A DNA stretch of 64,000 nucleotides, taken from the NCBI RefSeq assembly GCF_001267535.1, contig NZ_JRXE01000019.1, positions 40,745-104,744 of the forward strand, written 5' to 3'. The notes below the pieces were generated by a model. The model was not told the origin of the DNA, made no database searches, and saw nothing but the letters and a program-made list of their open reading frames with translations. Position numbers and translations under genes: made by a program. Positions 29,795-38,713 of this stretch are shown one piece after another. Every line of letters begins with the position of its first letter. The stretch's first letter is position 1. The DNA comes from Winslowiella iniecta. GTDB taxonomy: Bacteria > Pseudomonadota > Gammaproteobacteria > Enterobacterales > Enterobacteriaceae.

Positions 29795-30490
29795 TCAGCG
29801 CGGTTTACCGCAAAATAATTGCCCGGCCGATTTACACAGGATTCGGCTGTCTGACCACAATGTCCAGTTGTTAACGTAGAGTGCATCATAATGTGCACGG
29901 GTGCCGTAATCTTTACCCTGACGTCCTTCAGCCTGCCACAGGCCGGTGATACCCGGTTTTGCCGCCAGATAATAACCGGCGTGAGTCGCGTAACGTTCCA
30001 GCTCAACCGCCATTAAGGGGCGCGGACCCACCAGACTCATCTCCCCCCGCACCACGTTCCACAGCTGTGGCAGCTTATCGAGGCTGGTGCTGCGCAGAAA
30101 CATGCCTGTGGCGGTAATGCGCGGATCCTGTTCCAGCTTAAAATCGTCCTCCCAGTCGCGCTGTGCCTGTTCACTGGTGGCGAGTAACTGAGCCAGTCGC
30201 TCATCAGCATTGGCAACCATGGTGCGAAACTTGTAGCAGGTAAAACTCTTGCCATTCTGCCCGACGCGCTGATGACCATAAATGGCTTTGCCACCCTCAC
30301 GGGATGCCATCCACCAAAGTACCAACAGGGCTGGTGCCAGGAAAATCAGCAGGAATGAGGCGACAACAACATCGAAAGCGCGTTTCATCAACTGTGAGGA
30401 GCGCCGGGAAAACAGGTGGCGGCCACTCATCAACATCGCCTGCTGGTCGTATGAACGTCGCGTGCGGGTGATGGCTTTCATCTCTTCCAT
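29795..30490 (-). CDS. Undecaprenyl-phosphate sugar-1-phosphate transferase
   Basis: 231 residues. Only the catalytic domain of the WbaP/RfbP-type polyisoprenyl-phosphate hexose-1-phosphate transferases is present; full WbaP proteins are about twice as long, with extra N-terminal membrane helices. Seen: one membrane segment (about 36-62), then YKFRTM (86-91), [20 protein letters not shown] region (133-152), LVGPRP (153-158), and [13 protein letters not shown] (178-190). It likely starts a lipid-linked oligosaccharide for exopolysaccharide or capsule by moving a sugar-1-P from a UDP-sugar. It is isolated from any glycan cluster here. Start chosen at MEEMKAIT; an upstream TTG is possible. Confidence 0.85.
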   Translation of the reverse strand: MEEMKAITRTRRSYDQQAMLMSGRHLFSRRSSQLMKRAFDVVVASFLLIFLAPALLVLWWMASREGGKAIYGHQRVGQNGKSFTCYKFRTMVANADERLAQLLATSEQAQRDWEDDFKLEQDPRITATGMFLRSTSLDKLPQLWNVVRGEMSLVGPRPLMAVELERYATHAGYYLAAKPGITGLWQAEGRQGKDYGTRAHYDALYVNNWTLWSDSRILCKSAGQLFCGKPR

Positions 30491-30810
30491 AGATAGTTGC
30501 TCTCTTATAACAAGTAGTGGGTTAGCCTGAACGCACGGCAAGTCCGGGCAACGAACGATAATTGTTAATAATCGATCTGCTTTTGGTATTCAGGGTGAGC
30601 AAGGCTGCACCAGGATAATTCTGAGGAGTGTGATTTAACTCACTTATCTTTGCAGTAATGCTGAAGATTATGCAGGACAAATTTGATTTAGTTAATAGGG
30701 TAATAGTCTGAAAAGAAATAGACATCAGTCTTATTCAGCTATTGCCAAAATAATATTCTGATAATTCAGCAGATTGAGATGTAACATAAAATTTAATGGA
30801 TCAGGTAAGA

Positions 30811-30839
30811 CGCTGCCGCAGCAAAAGCCTACGGCAGCG
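30811..30839 (-). terminator. Hairpin downstream of the 77-residue gene
   Basis: CGCTGCCG (30811-30818) and CGGCAGCG (30832-30839) form an 8-bp stem just behind the stop of the gene at 30845-31078. Only a weak T-rich tract follows. The remainder of 30491-30810 is A/T-rich and holds no gene that could be supported. Confidence 0.45.
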
Positions 30840-30844
30840 GGGGA

Positions 30845-31078
30845 TCAGGCCGGTTTTTTCAGGATCCAGCGGTCGTGTTGCTTGTCGTAGTGCCCAACGT
30901 CCAGATCGACCGGGTTACCGTCAATCCACGCGGGAACGCTGGTCTCAGTGTCCCAGCCATCAAGTTGATAGCTGAGACCGGGATTGGTGTTGCAGGGAAT
31001 ACTGATGGTGTCGAGGTTTTCAGTATCCATTTCTGCATCAATAATCTCATAGCGACCAATTTTGAGTACATGCCCCAT
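30845..31078 (-). CDS. Small conserved-looking protein of unknown function
   Basis: 77 residues, acidic, no signal peptide or membrane helix. It is supported by a strong GAGGGAG Shine-Dalgarno sequence 6 bp before the ATG at 31078 and by protein-like composition (IGRYEIIDAEMDTENLD, PAWIDGNPVDLDVGHYD). The family was not recognised. It follows nhaP2 on the same strand after 76 bp, with a CGAGTCG/CGACTCG hairpin (31136-31152) between them, so it may have its own promoter. Confidence 0.7.
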   Translation of the reverse strand: MGHVLKIGRYEIIDAEMDTENLDTISIPCNTNPGLSYQLDGWDTETSVPAWIDGNPVDLDVGHYDKQHDRWILKKPA

Positions 31079-31154
31079 ATCATTCTCCCTCAGGAAAGAC
31101 GTGAACAGTAAGTTTAGTCGTTAAGGGAAGAATATCGAGTCGTGGCGACTCGGA

Positions 31155-32882
31155 TTAATCCTTGTCTTCCGCGACGCGCACGCCAATCTTAATCACCTGA
31201 TTATCCAGTTTTTCTGCCACCGTCCACACCAGCGATTTCCATTCCACCTGATCACCGACGACCGGTGCGCCGCCAATCATGCCGAGAATTAAGTGCCCCA
31301 GCGTCTGTTGATCGTCGGTCTCTTCATCCAGCTCAAGACCGTAGATTTGCGAAACATCGCGCAAACGGGCGTCGGCTTCGAGAATAAAGTCACCAAAGAA
31401 GCGCTGGTCAAGGGAGACCGGTGGCGACTGGCTGAACAGTTTGCCCAGCGCCGGAAGATCGCGTTCACGACCAATCACACAGAGCACATCCCCCTCTTTC
31501 AGTCGGGTGTTACCGGTGGGGTGCAGCAGCAGATTGTCACGAAACAGGGCGGCAATCCGTGTTTCACGCGGCATATGCAGATCGCGCAGCGCTGCGCCGA
31601 CACACCATTTATCCGCGCTAAGCTGATAGACAAACTGCTCCCAGGGATTTTCCGGATGAATATCGAGGCCGACCCGGCTAATCGGTACGCCGGTCGGTGG
31701 CACCACGACCCGCGCTTTACGTGCGGCGTAACCGAGAGAAGTTCCCTGCAACATCAGGGAAACCAGCACCACAAAAAAGGCAATATTAAAGAACAGTCGG
31801 GCGTTTTCCAGCCCGGCCATCATCGGAAACACCGCCAGAATAATCGGTACCGCACCGCGCAGCCCGACCCAGCTGATAAAGAAGCGCTCGCGAATATTAA
31901 AACCACGAAACGGCATCAGGCCGACGAGGATCGACAGCGGACGCGCCACCAGAATCAGCCACAGCGACAGAATCATCGCCGGAATGGCGATATGCCACAG
32001 ATCCGATGGCGTGACCAGCAGACCGAGCACCAGAAACATGCCGATTTGACTCAGCCAGGCCATGCCGTCGAACGTTTGCAGGATACCGTGGCGGTTACGG
32101 ATCGGGCGGTTGCCCAGCACAAAACCGCACAGATAAACCGCCAGAATGCCGCTGCCTTCCAGTACGGTGGTCAGGGCAAACACCAGAATGCCGCCGCTCA
32201 GCGCCAGCAGCGGATAGAGACCGTGGGCGAGAGAAATACGGTTGATTAACTGCTGCACTGCCCAGCCACCGCCCAGTCCTAGCACAATACCGAGGCCAAA
32301 TTGCTGCACCAGGTGCACCACAAACATCCAGCTCAGGCCGCTTTGCCCCTGCTGAATCATGTCAATCAGGGTGATGGTCAGAAACACCGCCATCGGGTCA
32401 TTACTGCCGGACTCAATCTCCAGCGTGGCGCTGACGCGTTCATTCAGGCCTTTGCCGCCCAACAGTGAGAACACCGCCGCCGCATCGGTTGAACCAATAA
32501 TTGCCCCGACCAGAAAGCCCTGCATCAAATCCAGCTTAAACAGCCAGGCGGCGACCATGCCGGTTAAACCCGCAGTGATCAGTACGCCAATGGTCGCCAG
32601 CGACAGCGCCGGCCCTAATGCCACTTTAAACGAGCTGGCTTGCGTGCGTACGCCGCCGTCCAGCAGAATAATCGCCAGTGCCAGGTTGGAAACCAGATAG
32701 GCCGCCGGATAGTTATCAAAAGCAATGCCGCCGATACCGTCGACGCCGGCCAGCATGCCAAGTGCCAGGAAGATCACCAGAATCGGAATGCCCAACCGCG
32801 AGGAGAAAGAACTTAGCAGGATGCTCGATGCGACCAGCACGGAACCGATGATAAACAGACTATAAATCGCGCTGGCTTCCAA
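31155..32882 (-). CDS. nhaP2: K+/H+ antiporter NhaP2 (CvrA)
   Basis: 575 residues (E. coli 578). CPA1 antiporter: about 12 hydrophobic segments to residue about 385, with [14 protein letters not shown] and [13 protein letters not shown], the family's ion-binding acidic motifs. A cytosolic RCK/TrkA-C-like and CorC-like C-terminus (about 400-575: [37 protein letters not shown]) follows. Expels K+ for protons. The start is TTG at 32882 ([10 protein letters not shown]) with AGGAGA upstream; no ATG is available nearby. It flanks the dad locus, as cvrA does in E. coli. Confidence 0.94.
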   Translation of the reverse strand: MEASAIYSLFIIGSVLVASSILLSSFSSRLGIPILVIFLALGMLAGVDGIGGIAFDNYPAAYLVSNLALAIILLDGGVRTQASSFKVALGPALSLATIGVLITAGLTGMVAAWLFKLDLMQGFLVGAIIGSTDAAAVFSLLGGKGLNERVSATLEIESGSNDPMAVFLTITLIDMIQQGQSGLSWMFVVHLVQQFGLGIVLGLGGGWAVQQLINRISLAHGLYPLLALSGGILVFALTTVLEGSGILAVYLCGFVLGNRPIRNRHGILQTFDGMAWLSQIGMFLVLGLLVTPSDLWHIAIPAMILSLWLILVARPLSILVGLMPFRGFNIRERFFISWVGLRGAVPIILAVFPMMAGLENARLFFNIAFFVVLVSLMLQGTSLGYAARKARVVVPPTGVPISRVGLDIHPENPWEQFVYQLSADKWCVGAALRDLHMPRETRIAALFRDNLLLHPTGNTRLKEGDVLCVIGRERDLPALGKLFSQSPPVSLDQRFFGDFILEADARLRDVSQIYGLELDEETDDQQTLGHLILGMIGGAPVVGDQVEWKSLVWTVAEKLDNQVIKIGVRVAEDKD

Positions 32883-33194
32883 TGGGCGGGTCTCCTGGAG
32901 TAGTGGGTATTTTTACAGTGTGTAAAACGCGGGTGAAAATGTCAAAAGCAATTATACAGGATAAAATAGCCTGTTTTGCCATCAAACAAATGACTGTCAG
33001 TGCGTTAATTTTGCAGCTTAATTCGCCGATTGATAACAGGGAGAGAAGGGGATTGCCGCTTTGGCACAGCGGACAGCAACAGAGGGAAGCGATAAGTTAT
33101 CAATTGTCGCTTTATGGATTGATGGGCCTTCTGCATCAGCTTACCGAAGGGTTTAAAATGTCCGCTTCACGCCCTGAGACTTTCGACAAGCTTC
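32883..33194. other. Gene-free stretch at the nhaP2/accessory junction
   Basis: 312 bp without a supportable gene. An open frame on the plus strand runs through it but has no family resemblance. ATGTCCGCTTC at 33159-33169, just left of the transposase remnant, belongs to a short motif that recurs at 36265, 38602 and 39507 in the accessory region. Confidence 0.5.
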
Positions 33195-34315
33195 TTATGG
33201 CTTCAGCAAGGGCGAATTTCGCGCTTTGAGTGCCAGTAAGTATTTTGCCTCATCGTAACGGGTTCTACTCTTCCAGCAGCGGTAAATGATCCTTATCCAC
33301 TTGAATGCCAGAGCCCGGATGGAGGATTGATGAGATTTACCCTTTTCTCGTTGTCTCTGATAATACAGTTTGGCCCAGTACGATGAATTAACGGTCTTCG
33401 CTGCCCATTCAACGAATGTCTGCCTGACAAATTTGGCACATTGCCAGCGCCAGTGTCTCCATGATTTTTGACCGCTTCGTTCGGTCACAGGTGCTATGCC
33501 CGCGTAGTTTTGAATTTCTTCGGCACTGTTAAACCGGTTACGGTTATCGCTCAGTGCTGCCAGCATTCGCGGACCCATGCAAGGCCCCATCCCTGGAAGG
33601 GACACAAACAGGTTTGCATCCGGCAGGGTATCGAACAACGCTTCGATTCGTTCGTTGTAAGTCTGGATAATTTCACCCACTAGTTTGATTTGCATTGCCA
33701 GTGCAGTTGCCATTAATGCATTGGCCTCGATGACACTTTTGTCAGTGGTCAGTGGAACAGCTTCAGCAATTTTGGTCACACGATGTTCTGTGTGCGCAGC
33801 AGCGGAGCCACCTCTGGCATTTAGAAAATGACGGACAGTATCGCTTCGGGCACGTTTTAAAAGCGGCGTTTGTCTTCGACCAGAAGTCGACGCTGTTCAA
33901 CCAGCTGTTGTAGCAACCGGATATCAGCATTGTTGGGTTCTATGGCTTTTATCTTTTGGGGATATCGTAGCATTAGCTCTAACGCTAACTCAGCATCCTG
34001 TGGATCATCCTTCGCGCCGCTGGGCCAGAAGGTCTGCCGATAGCGGGCCAGTGACAACGCGTGCACAGGGAAAACAGTGACAAATGGGTACTTCTGGAGA
34101 GCATACACCACTGGGCCTTTCTTCAGTTCAAGGGCGATAGCGATCCTGCCTTTCACCTTTTGGTGTAACTCGTTAAGCCAGATATCAAGCGCTTCCGGCG
34201 TGTGTTCAATCACATGGAATATGCGCTCACCGTTTTTAAACTGAACACAAACATCGTGCTTTATATCCGCCCAGTCCAGACCAACATGAGCAGCAAACTG
34301 ATCTATCGCAGTCAT
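33195..34315 (-). pseudogene. IS110-family transposase, inactivated by internal deletion
   Basis: The N-terminal part (34315 down to 33857; MTAIDQFAAHVGLDWADIKH) carries the IS110 RuvC-like DEDD domain: D14, the glutamate in IALELKKG, and the aspartates in KDDPQDAEL. It stops at TAA right after EDKRRF. The C-terminal part (LKRARSDTVRHFLNARGG, VTERSGQKSWRHWRWQCAKF, SIRALAFKWIRIIYRCWK) resumes in another frame and ends at 33195. In intact relatives about 35-40 residues lie between RRF and LKRAR, so an internal deletion with loss of frame is inferred. RBS AAAAGGAG precedes the start. No intact terminal repeats were identified. Confidence 0.88.
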
Positions 34316-34546
34316 CACCAACTCCTTTTTATCGGGGATTGGTATGCATTCCACGTTCTTCGAAAGAAATATAGTCAGCAGTTTATCTGCATGCCCTGAG
34401 TATTCGTTAGCGAGCGTGGAGCACTTACTGGCTCGAAAGCAAAGCGGCAATCATCACATCACATGATTCTGGCACAATATTCGTAACCAGTAAGCGCATA
34501 CCCTGAATCACTTAAAAGTGTCATTCTCAGGGCGCGAATGACTATA

Positions 34547-34594
34547 TCTGGCACAGATCAGCCCAAATTGGACTAAAGTTCTGCTGTGAGCGAG
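34547..34594. repeat. 48-bp direct repeat, left copy
   Basis: Begins TCTGGCACAGATCAGCCCAA and matches 38611-38658 at 44 of 48 positions, same orientation. The full gap 34316-34678 also contains CACTT-AA-AAGTG nested in CCCTGA/TCAGGG (34501-34532) and a 10-bp inverted repeat (34644-34653/34677-34686) that overlaps the stop of the ArsR-type gene. No gene is seen in this gap. Confidence 0.85.
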
Positions 34595-34678
34595 ATGCTG
34601 ACCTTTTACGTAAAATGGCTATGTAAGATGAAGGCATCTTAATTCACCTGATCAAATCAAGCGGTACATGACTTAAGA

Positions 34679-35389
34679 TCAGGTGATTTTCAGCTTAAAC
34701 AGCCGATATATTGCAACCCGGCCTGAATCGGTTACGTTCACTTCACGATATCCCTGTGTACGCGTTACCCATTCTTTTTGCAGGAAAAGTGTAAACAGGG
34801 CTGAGCCAGCGTCACCGCCGAGGTGGAAACGCCGCTCACTCCAGTCCAGACAGGGGCAGCAGAATTTGCGGCGCGTGCGTGAATTCAGCACGACGCCCAT
34901 TTTCTCAACATGCCTTTTGCCGGCCAATGTCAGTTCCGAGCCATCTGCTGCAAGCCAGTTTTCATGCAGCATAAATTCATAAATACTGACTGCAAGCTCG
35001 CCTGCCAGATGGTCATAGCAGGTTCGTGCGTAACGAAGACAGACCGGCGTACTGGAAACAGGTGCCTTAGGAGTTCCCATGGAAACTCCCATCAGGTTCT
35101 CCAGCAGTCCGGCGATATGATGACCCGCAAGGCTGTAATACCTGTGACGCCCCTGTGTCAGGCAAATGATCAGACCGTTGCTGAGAAGTCGGTTCAGATG
35201 CCCGCTGGCCGTCGAGGCTGCTATGCCAGCCACTACGCTGAGTTCGGTGGCTGTCCACGCGCGCCCGTCCATCAGCGCGCACAGAATGCTGACCCTTGAC
35301 GGCTCAGACAGGGCAGAGGCTACCGTTGCCATGGATGTTTCCAGAACATCATCCGGCTCACTGTCGCGCGGTGTTTTAACGAGGTTCAT
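34679..35389 (-). CDS. ArsR/SmtB-type winged-helix transcriptional regulator
   Basis: 236 residues. N-terminal wHTH (about 20-90): ALSEPSRVSILCALMDGR, then ATELSVVAGIAASTASGHL as the recognition region. Long C-terminal extension with TRRKFCCPCLDWSERRFHLGG; a CLDWSERR-type motif recurs in one branch of the ArsR family. C177, C178 and C180 could bind metal or sense redox, but no classical ArsR metal site (CVC in the recognition helix) is present. Its ATG overlaps the stop of the ACT gene by 4 bp (ATGA), so it is translationally coupled as third gene of a minus-strand operon. Confidence 0.85.
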   Translation of the reverse strand: MNLVKTPRDSEPDDVLETSMATVASALSEPSRVSILCALMDGRAWTATELSVVAGIAASTASGHLNRLLSNGLIICLTQGRHRYYSLAGHHIAGLLENLMGVSMGTPKAPVSSTPVCLRYARTCYDHLAGELAVSIYEFMLHENWLAADGSELTLAGKRHVEKMGVVLNSRTRRKFCCPCLDWSERRFHLGGDAGSALFTLFLQKEWVTRTQGYREVNVTDSGRVAIYRLFKLKIT

Positions 35390-35778
35390 TCAGAAAATAT
35401 TGCCCATTTTCGGGTTACTTCGGCTGCACGTGCATCATCATCCGTAATGAGAATGAGCCGGTTAATGTGGTCGCTGTACTGTACCAGAATATTGATGCCG
35501 TTCCGGGCAATTGTGTCAGCTATTTCTCCCAGCTCTCCGGGCCGTTCCTGAGGTAATTTCCTTACCAGAGGACGACAAACATTGCAGACTTCAAAGCCGG
35601 CGTCAGTCAGCACCTTGCGTGCTTTATAACCGTCTTCCACCAGGAAGTGTGCATGCCCGCCTTCAGGTGCTGTAAATACGCCGCCACCTTCAAGCCCCAC
35701 ACCGTTTTCGCCCAGTACACTACCCAGTGAACCAAGTGAGCCCGGGCTATTTTTGAGAATAACGTGAATGTCATACAT
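35386..35778 (-). CDS. Tandem ACT-domain protein
   Basis: 130 residues from MYDIHVILKN. Two ACT-like repeats: IHVILKNSPGSLGSLGSVLGE in parts (about 4-62) and LPQERPGELGEIADTIARNG region (about 75-125). Each has the PG-L turn typical of ligand-binding ACT domains. C65-NV-C68 lies between them. No catalytic domain is attached, so a small-molecule sensor role is inferred. The gene overlaps its upstream neighbour by 8 bp and the ArsR gene by 4 bp. Confidence 0.8.
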   Translation of the reverse strand: MYDIHVILKNSPGSLGSLGSVLGENGVGLEGGGVFTAPEGGHAHFLVEDGYKARKVLTDAGFEVCNVCRPLVRKLPQERPGELGEIADTIARNGINILVQYSDHINRLILITDDDARAAEVTRKWAIFSE

Positions 35779-36094
35779 GCTGATTTGTTCCCTTATCAGA
35801 AGAGTAATCACGGAATACGCTGGCTACCCGTATTCTGTAGAATGAAAAAATCGACTGCTTACCCTCTTTCTGCGCGGCTTGATGCATCACATTCCGCTTC
35901 CATCCGGCTACAGACTCCTCATCTTCCCACCACGACAAAGAGAGAATCTTTCCGGGCGTTGTCAGACTCTGGAAACGCTCAATTGAAATAAAACCGGGTG
36001 TGTCGGCTAAGAGAGGCTTCAGCTCCGAAGCAAGCTGAAGATATCTTTCCTGCGCCTCTGGCAGGGCATCTGCCTCAAAAAGTACTGCAATCAT
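35771..36094 (-). CDS. Antibiotic biosynthesis monooxygenase (ABM) domain protein
   Basis: 107 residues. Dimeric ferredoxin-like ABM fold: MIAVLFEADALPEAQERYLQ (split here), TPGFISIERFQSL, and KILSLSWWEDEESVAGWKRN, followed by HQAAQKEGKQSIFSFYRIRV. Members include quinol and heme monooxygenases and many uncharacterised proteins; the substrate cannot be told. First gene of the ABM-ACT-ArsR operon, with GGAGCG before the ATG. The 273-bp gap upstream holds its promoter and the inverted repeat at 36268. Confidence 0.85.
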   Translation of the reverse strand: MIAVLFEADALPEAQERYLQLASELKPLLADTPGFISIERFQSLTTPGKILSLSWWEDEESVAGWKRNVMHQAAQKEGKQSIFSFYRIRVASVFRDYSSDKGTNQHV

Positions 36095-36267
36095 GGTTCG
36101 CTCCGTCGTTAATTTTCGGACAGTTTAATGATGACGGAGGCATGTTGCTTCGGTCGGCACCGAAGTATGCATGTACGTTATTGAAGCCATCAAAATGGAT
36201 AAGCGATGAACAGCAAACACATAAGTGAAAAGGCGGGACAACATAGCGGGGTGGATTTACACGCAAT

Positions 36268-36318
36268 GTCCGCTTTTTGTCCTGGAATTCTGTGGCCCGC
36301 TATGAGCGAAAAGCGGAC
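36268..36318. repeat. GTCCGCTTTT/AAAAGCGGAC inverted repeat
   Basis: 10-bp perfect arms at 36268-36277 and 36309-36318 with a 31-bp spacer, between the ABM and LysR genes. ATGTCCGCTT-type half-sites recur at 33159, 38602 and 39507, all within the accessory region. Confidence 0.6.
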
Positions 36319-36367
36319 CAGAGATTCATGGTACCAACTGGGCTCTCTGTGGCGATTCAGTGCCGCC

Positions 36368-37285
36368 TCAGGTTGCCAGGGATATATCGCTTAATTCCTG
36401 TTGAATAAAATCAATGAGCGCTCTTGTTTTAGCGGGCAAGTAGCGCCTGTCTGAGTAAATTGCGAACAATTGTAATGGGGCTGCTATTTGTTCAAACTTA
36501 ATCTCGATTAACCGTCCATCGCTAATGTAGGGCTGGCAGGCTTGTTTCGATAAAATTGCAAAACCGACACCTGCTACCGCAGCTCGTCCCGCCATCTCTC
36601 CGCTGTTTACCCGATAATGCCCGTTGACCTTAATTGTCTCGAACCGCCCCTTTTTATTGACAAACTGCCAGGGGGCACCTTTCAGTGCGCTTACTGTAGT
36701 AATACAGGGTAATTCTTCAAACTGCTGGATATAAGCAGGGATGCCATAACGCTGAATGACGCAGGGAGCTGCAACAATGGTGCAGGGGATAGTCATCAGA
36801 TGACGTGCAATATAATCACTGTCATCCAACTGACCACGGGTAATAATAATAGCTAAATCGAGATCGTCTCGCAGGGATTCGAAACCTGATAAATTTGTGA
36901 CACAGCCAATTTCCAGGTCCGGATGCTGACAGGCGAAATCGGCAATAACCGAACCCAGCAATGCAGGACCTATTTCATTGGGAATACAGATACGCAATGG
37001 GCCCTTGAGTTGCATTTGCCGCAACGTTAATTCTGTCTCAGTTTGCTCAAGCGCCTCAAGTAATGGCTTCGCTCGGGTAGAGAGCAGGTGCCCCGCCTCG
37101 GTGAGCTTCATATGTCGGGTGCTGCGCTCGATAAGCTGAAGATTTAGCTTTTCTTCTAACTGAGAAATAAAACGACTAACATTTGATGTTGGCATTTCAA
37201 GGAGCTTTGCCGCCCCTACAAAACTTTCTTTTTCAACCACGGCAATGAACACTTTCAGGGAATTAAAATCGAGAGCCGGACGCAT
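36368..37285 (-). CDS. LysR-family transcriptional regulator
   Basis: 305 residues. N-terminal HTH (about 5-63): FNSLKVFIAVVEKESFVGAA, TSNVSRFISQLEEKLNLQL, STRHMKLTEAG. The effector domain (about 90-300) has RICIPNEIGPALLG and FAILSKQACQPYI. Resembles the LTTR group with substrate-binding domain PBP2_CrgA-like; the ligand is unknown. Divergent from an MFS gene 103 bp away, so it probably regulates that transporter. Base composition appears lower in G+C than the neighbouring core genes. Confidence 0.92.
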   Translation of the reverse strand: MRPALDFNSLKVFIAVVEKESFVGAAKLLEMPTSNVSRFISQLEEKLNLQLIERSTRHMKLTEAGHLLSTRAKPLLEALEQTETELTLRQMQLKGPLRICIPNEIGPALLGSVIADFACQHPDLEIGCVTNLSGFESLRDDLDLAIIITRGQLDDSDYIARHLMTIPCTIVAAPCVIQRYGIPAYIQQFEELPCITTVSALKGAPWQFVNKKGRFETIKVNGHYRVNSGEMAGRAAVAGVGFAILSKQACQPYISDGRLIEIKFEQIAAPLQLFAIYSDRRYLPAKTRALIDFIQQELSDISLAT

Positions 37286-37388
37286 TAATTATCCCATTTT
37301 TGATAATAATAAGTGCCACTTTTACCATGTTATTAACAACATTGATAGCGGTTAAACTAGGATATCTTTCATACACAGGTTACTTGCT

Positions 37389-38597
37389 ATGCTACCGGCC
37401 TCACAGACGTTTAATCATAAAGCCCTTATGCGGATGGCCATTGTAATGGCTTTCGTCCAGTTCACGAACGCGCTGGAATATATGATGTTCAACCCTGTTT
37501 TTGCTTTTATGGCAGCGGATTTCGCCGTTCCCGTATCATTTTCCGGCTATGTGTCGGGTATATACACGTTTGGAGCAGTGCTTTCGGGAGTTATCGCCTT
37601 TTACTGGATTGGTGGTTTCAACAAGAAACATTTATTAATCGCCAATATGGCCCTATTGGGCCTGCTGACATTTTTGACTACCTTCGCCTCCAGTTTCAGT
37701 CTCCTGCTTGCACTACGATGGTGTGCAGGGCTGGTTGGAGGTACGACAATGGGCGTGGGTATAAGTATATTGATCAACAACGCACCGAGTAATCTGCGCG
37801 GAAAGATGTTGGCGACGGTTATTGCGTCATTTTCGATGGTAAGCATTGTCGGCATGCCGACGATATTATTTTTGTGTACCAGTTATGGCTGGCATGTCGC
37901 TTTGTGGTTAATAAGTGCGTTTTGTTTGTTGGCTTTGCCACTGATTGGCTCCATCATACCTCGGGACCCGGCCTCTTACGGCAGGCTGAGCAAGCAGCCT
38001 CTCGATGGGCATACTTTACTGTTCGCCTCCGGTAATGCGCTGGTACAGTTTAGTCCAATGCTGGTCATTCCTGTGCTGGTACCCCTAATGACTCAGCAGC
38101 TGGGCGCTTCGCCAGATCTGTTGCCATGGCTGTTCTTCGGCGGGGGTGTGGCAGGTTACCTCTCTACAAAAATAACCGGCGTGTTAATCCCCCATTTTTC
38201 TGCTTTGTTTCTGGCTATGGCTTCAACCATTATCTTTATACTGAGTTTACTAATACCCGTGCTGGGTTATCAGCATGCGGCGTTATTTATTACCTTATTT
38301 CTCGGTGCCTCTTACAGTCGTCTGGTGTCATCTTCGGCGCTTACGATTCAGTTTCCTGATAACAGGCACCGGGCCGGATTCTCTTCATTACAGACATCAA
38401 TAATGTATCTGATTTCAACCGTTGCATTTTTCCTGTCTGCTATTCTTTTACCCGGTCATGATATGGCACCACAACATATAAACTCGTTGCTGGCAATATG
38501 TGCAATTTCCGCAGCAGGGTTTCCAGTGATGGTTATCATTTTGCAAAAGAAGCTGGCTAAACGTACTCTCGAGCCTGACTATCCCAGCGTTGATTAG
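37389..38597 (+). CDS. MFS transporter
   Basis: 402 residues with about 12 hydrophobic segments. Major-facilitator features: EYMMFNPVFAFMAADFAVP in helix 1, SGYVSGIYTFGAVLSG, an RWCAGLVGGTTMGVG stretch near residue 112, and LRGKMLATVIASFSMVSIVG in the helix 4-5 region. Similar in outline to arabinose-polymer/drug efflux MFS permeases; substrate not identified. Divergent from the LysR gene. The gene is A/T-rich relative to core genes, as expected for an acquired pair. Confidence 0.9.
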   Translation: MLPASQTFNHKALMRMAIVMAFVQFTNALEYMMFNPVFAFMAADFAVPVSFSGYVSGIYTFGAVLSGVIAFYWIGGFNKKHLLIANMALLGLLTFLTTFASSFSLLLALRWCAGLVGGTTMGVGISILINNAPSNLRGKMLATVIASFSMVSIVGMPTILFLCTSYGWHVALWLISAFCLLALPLIGSIIPRDPASYGRLSKQPLDGHTLLFASGNALVQFSPMLVIPVLVPLMTQQLGASPDLLPWLFFGGGVAGYLSTKITGVLIPHFSALFLAMASTIIFILSLLIPVLGYQHAALFITLFLGASYSRLVSSSALTIQFPDNRHRAGFSSLQTSIMYLISTVAFFLSAILLPGHDMAPQHINSLLAICAISAAGFPVMVIILQKKLAKRTLEPDYPSVD

Positions 38598-38610
38598 CAT
38601 TACGTCCGCT

Positions 38611-38658
38611 TCTGGCACAGATCAGCCCAAACTGGACTAAAGTTTCGCTGTGAGCGAA
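38611..38658. repeat. 48-bp direct repeat, right copy
   Basis: Same sequence and orientation as 34547-34594, with four differences. It starts 14 bp after the MFS stop and is preceded by CGTCCGCT. Recombination between the two copies would remove 4064 bp carrying all five cassette genes. Confidence 0.85.
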
Positions 38659-38713
38659 TAACGTACAATGCTATCTTTGCCACTCTCTGTACGTTAATAA
38701 GAAATCGACTGAT

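Noticed and set aside
31293-32249. 318-codon open frame on the plus strand
   Set aside because: Antisense shadow of nhaP2; low-complexity Gln/His-rich translation typical of a reversed membrane-protein gene.
32882-33229. 115-codon open frame on the plus strand next to the transposase remnant
   Set aside because: Overlaps the nhaP2 start and the transposase end; no Shine-Dalgarno sequence and no recognisable domain.
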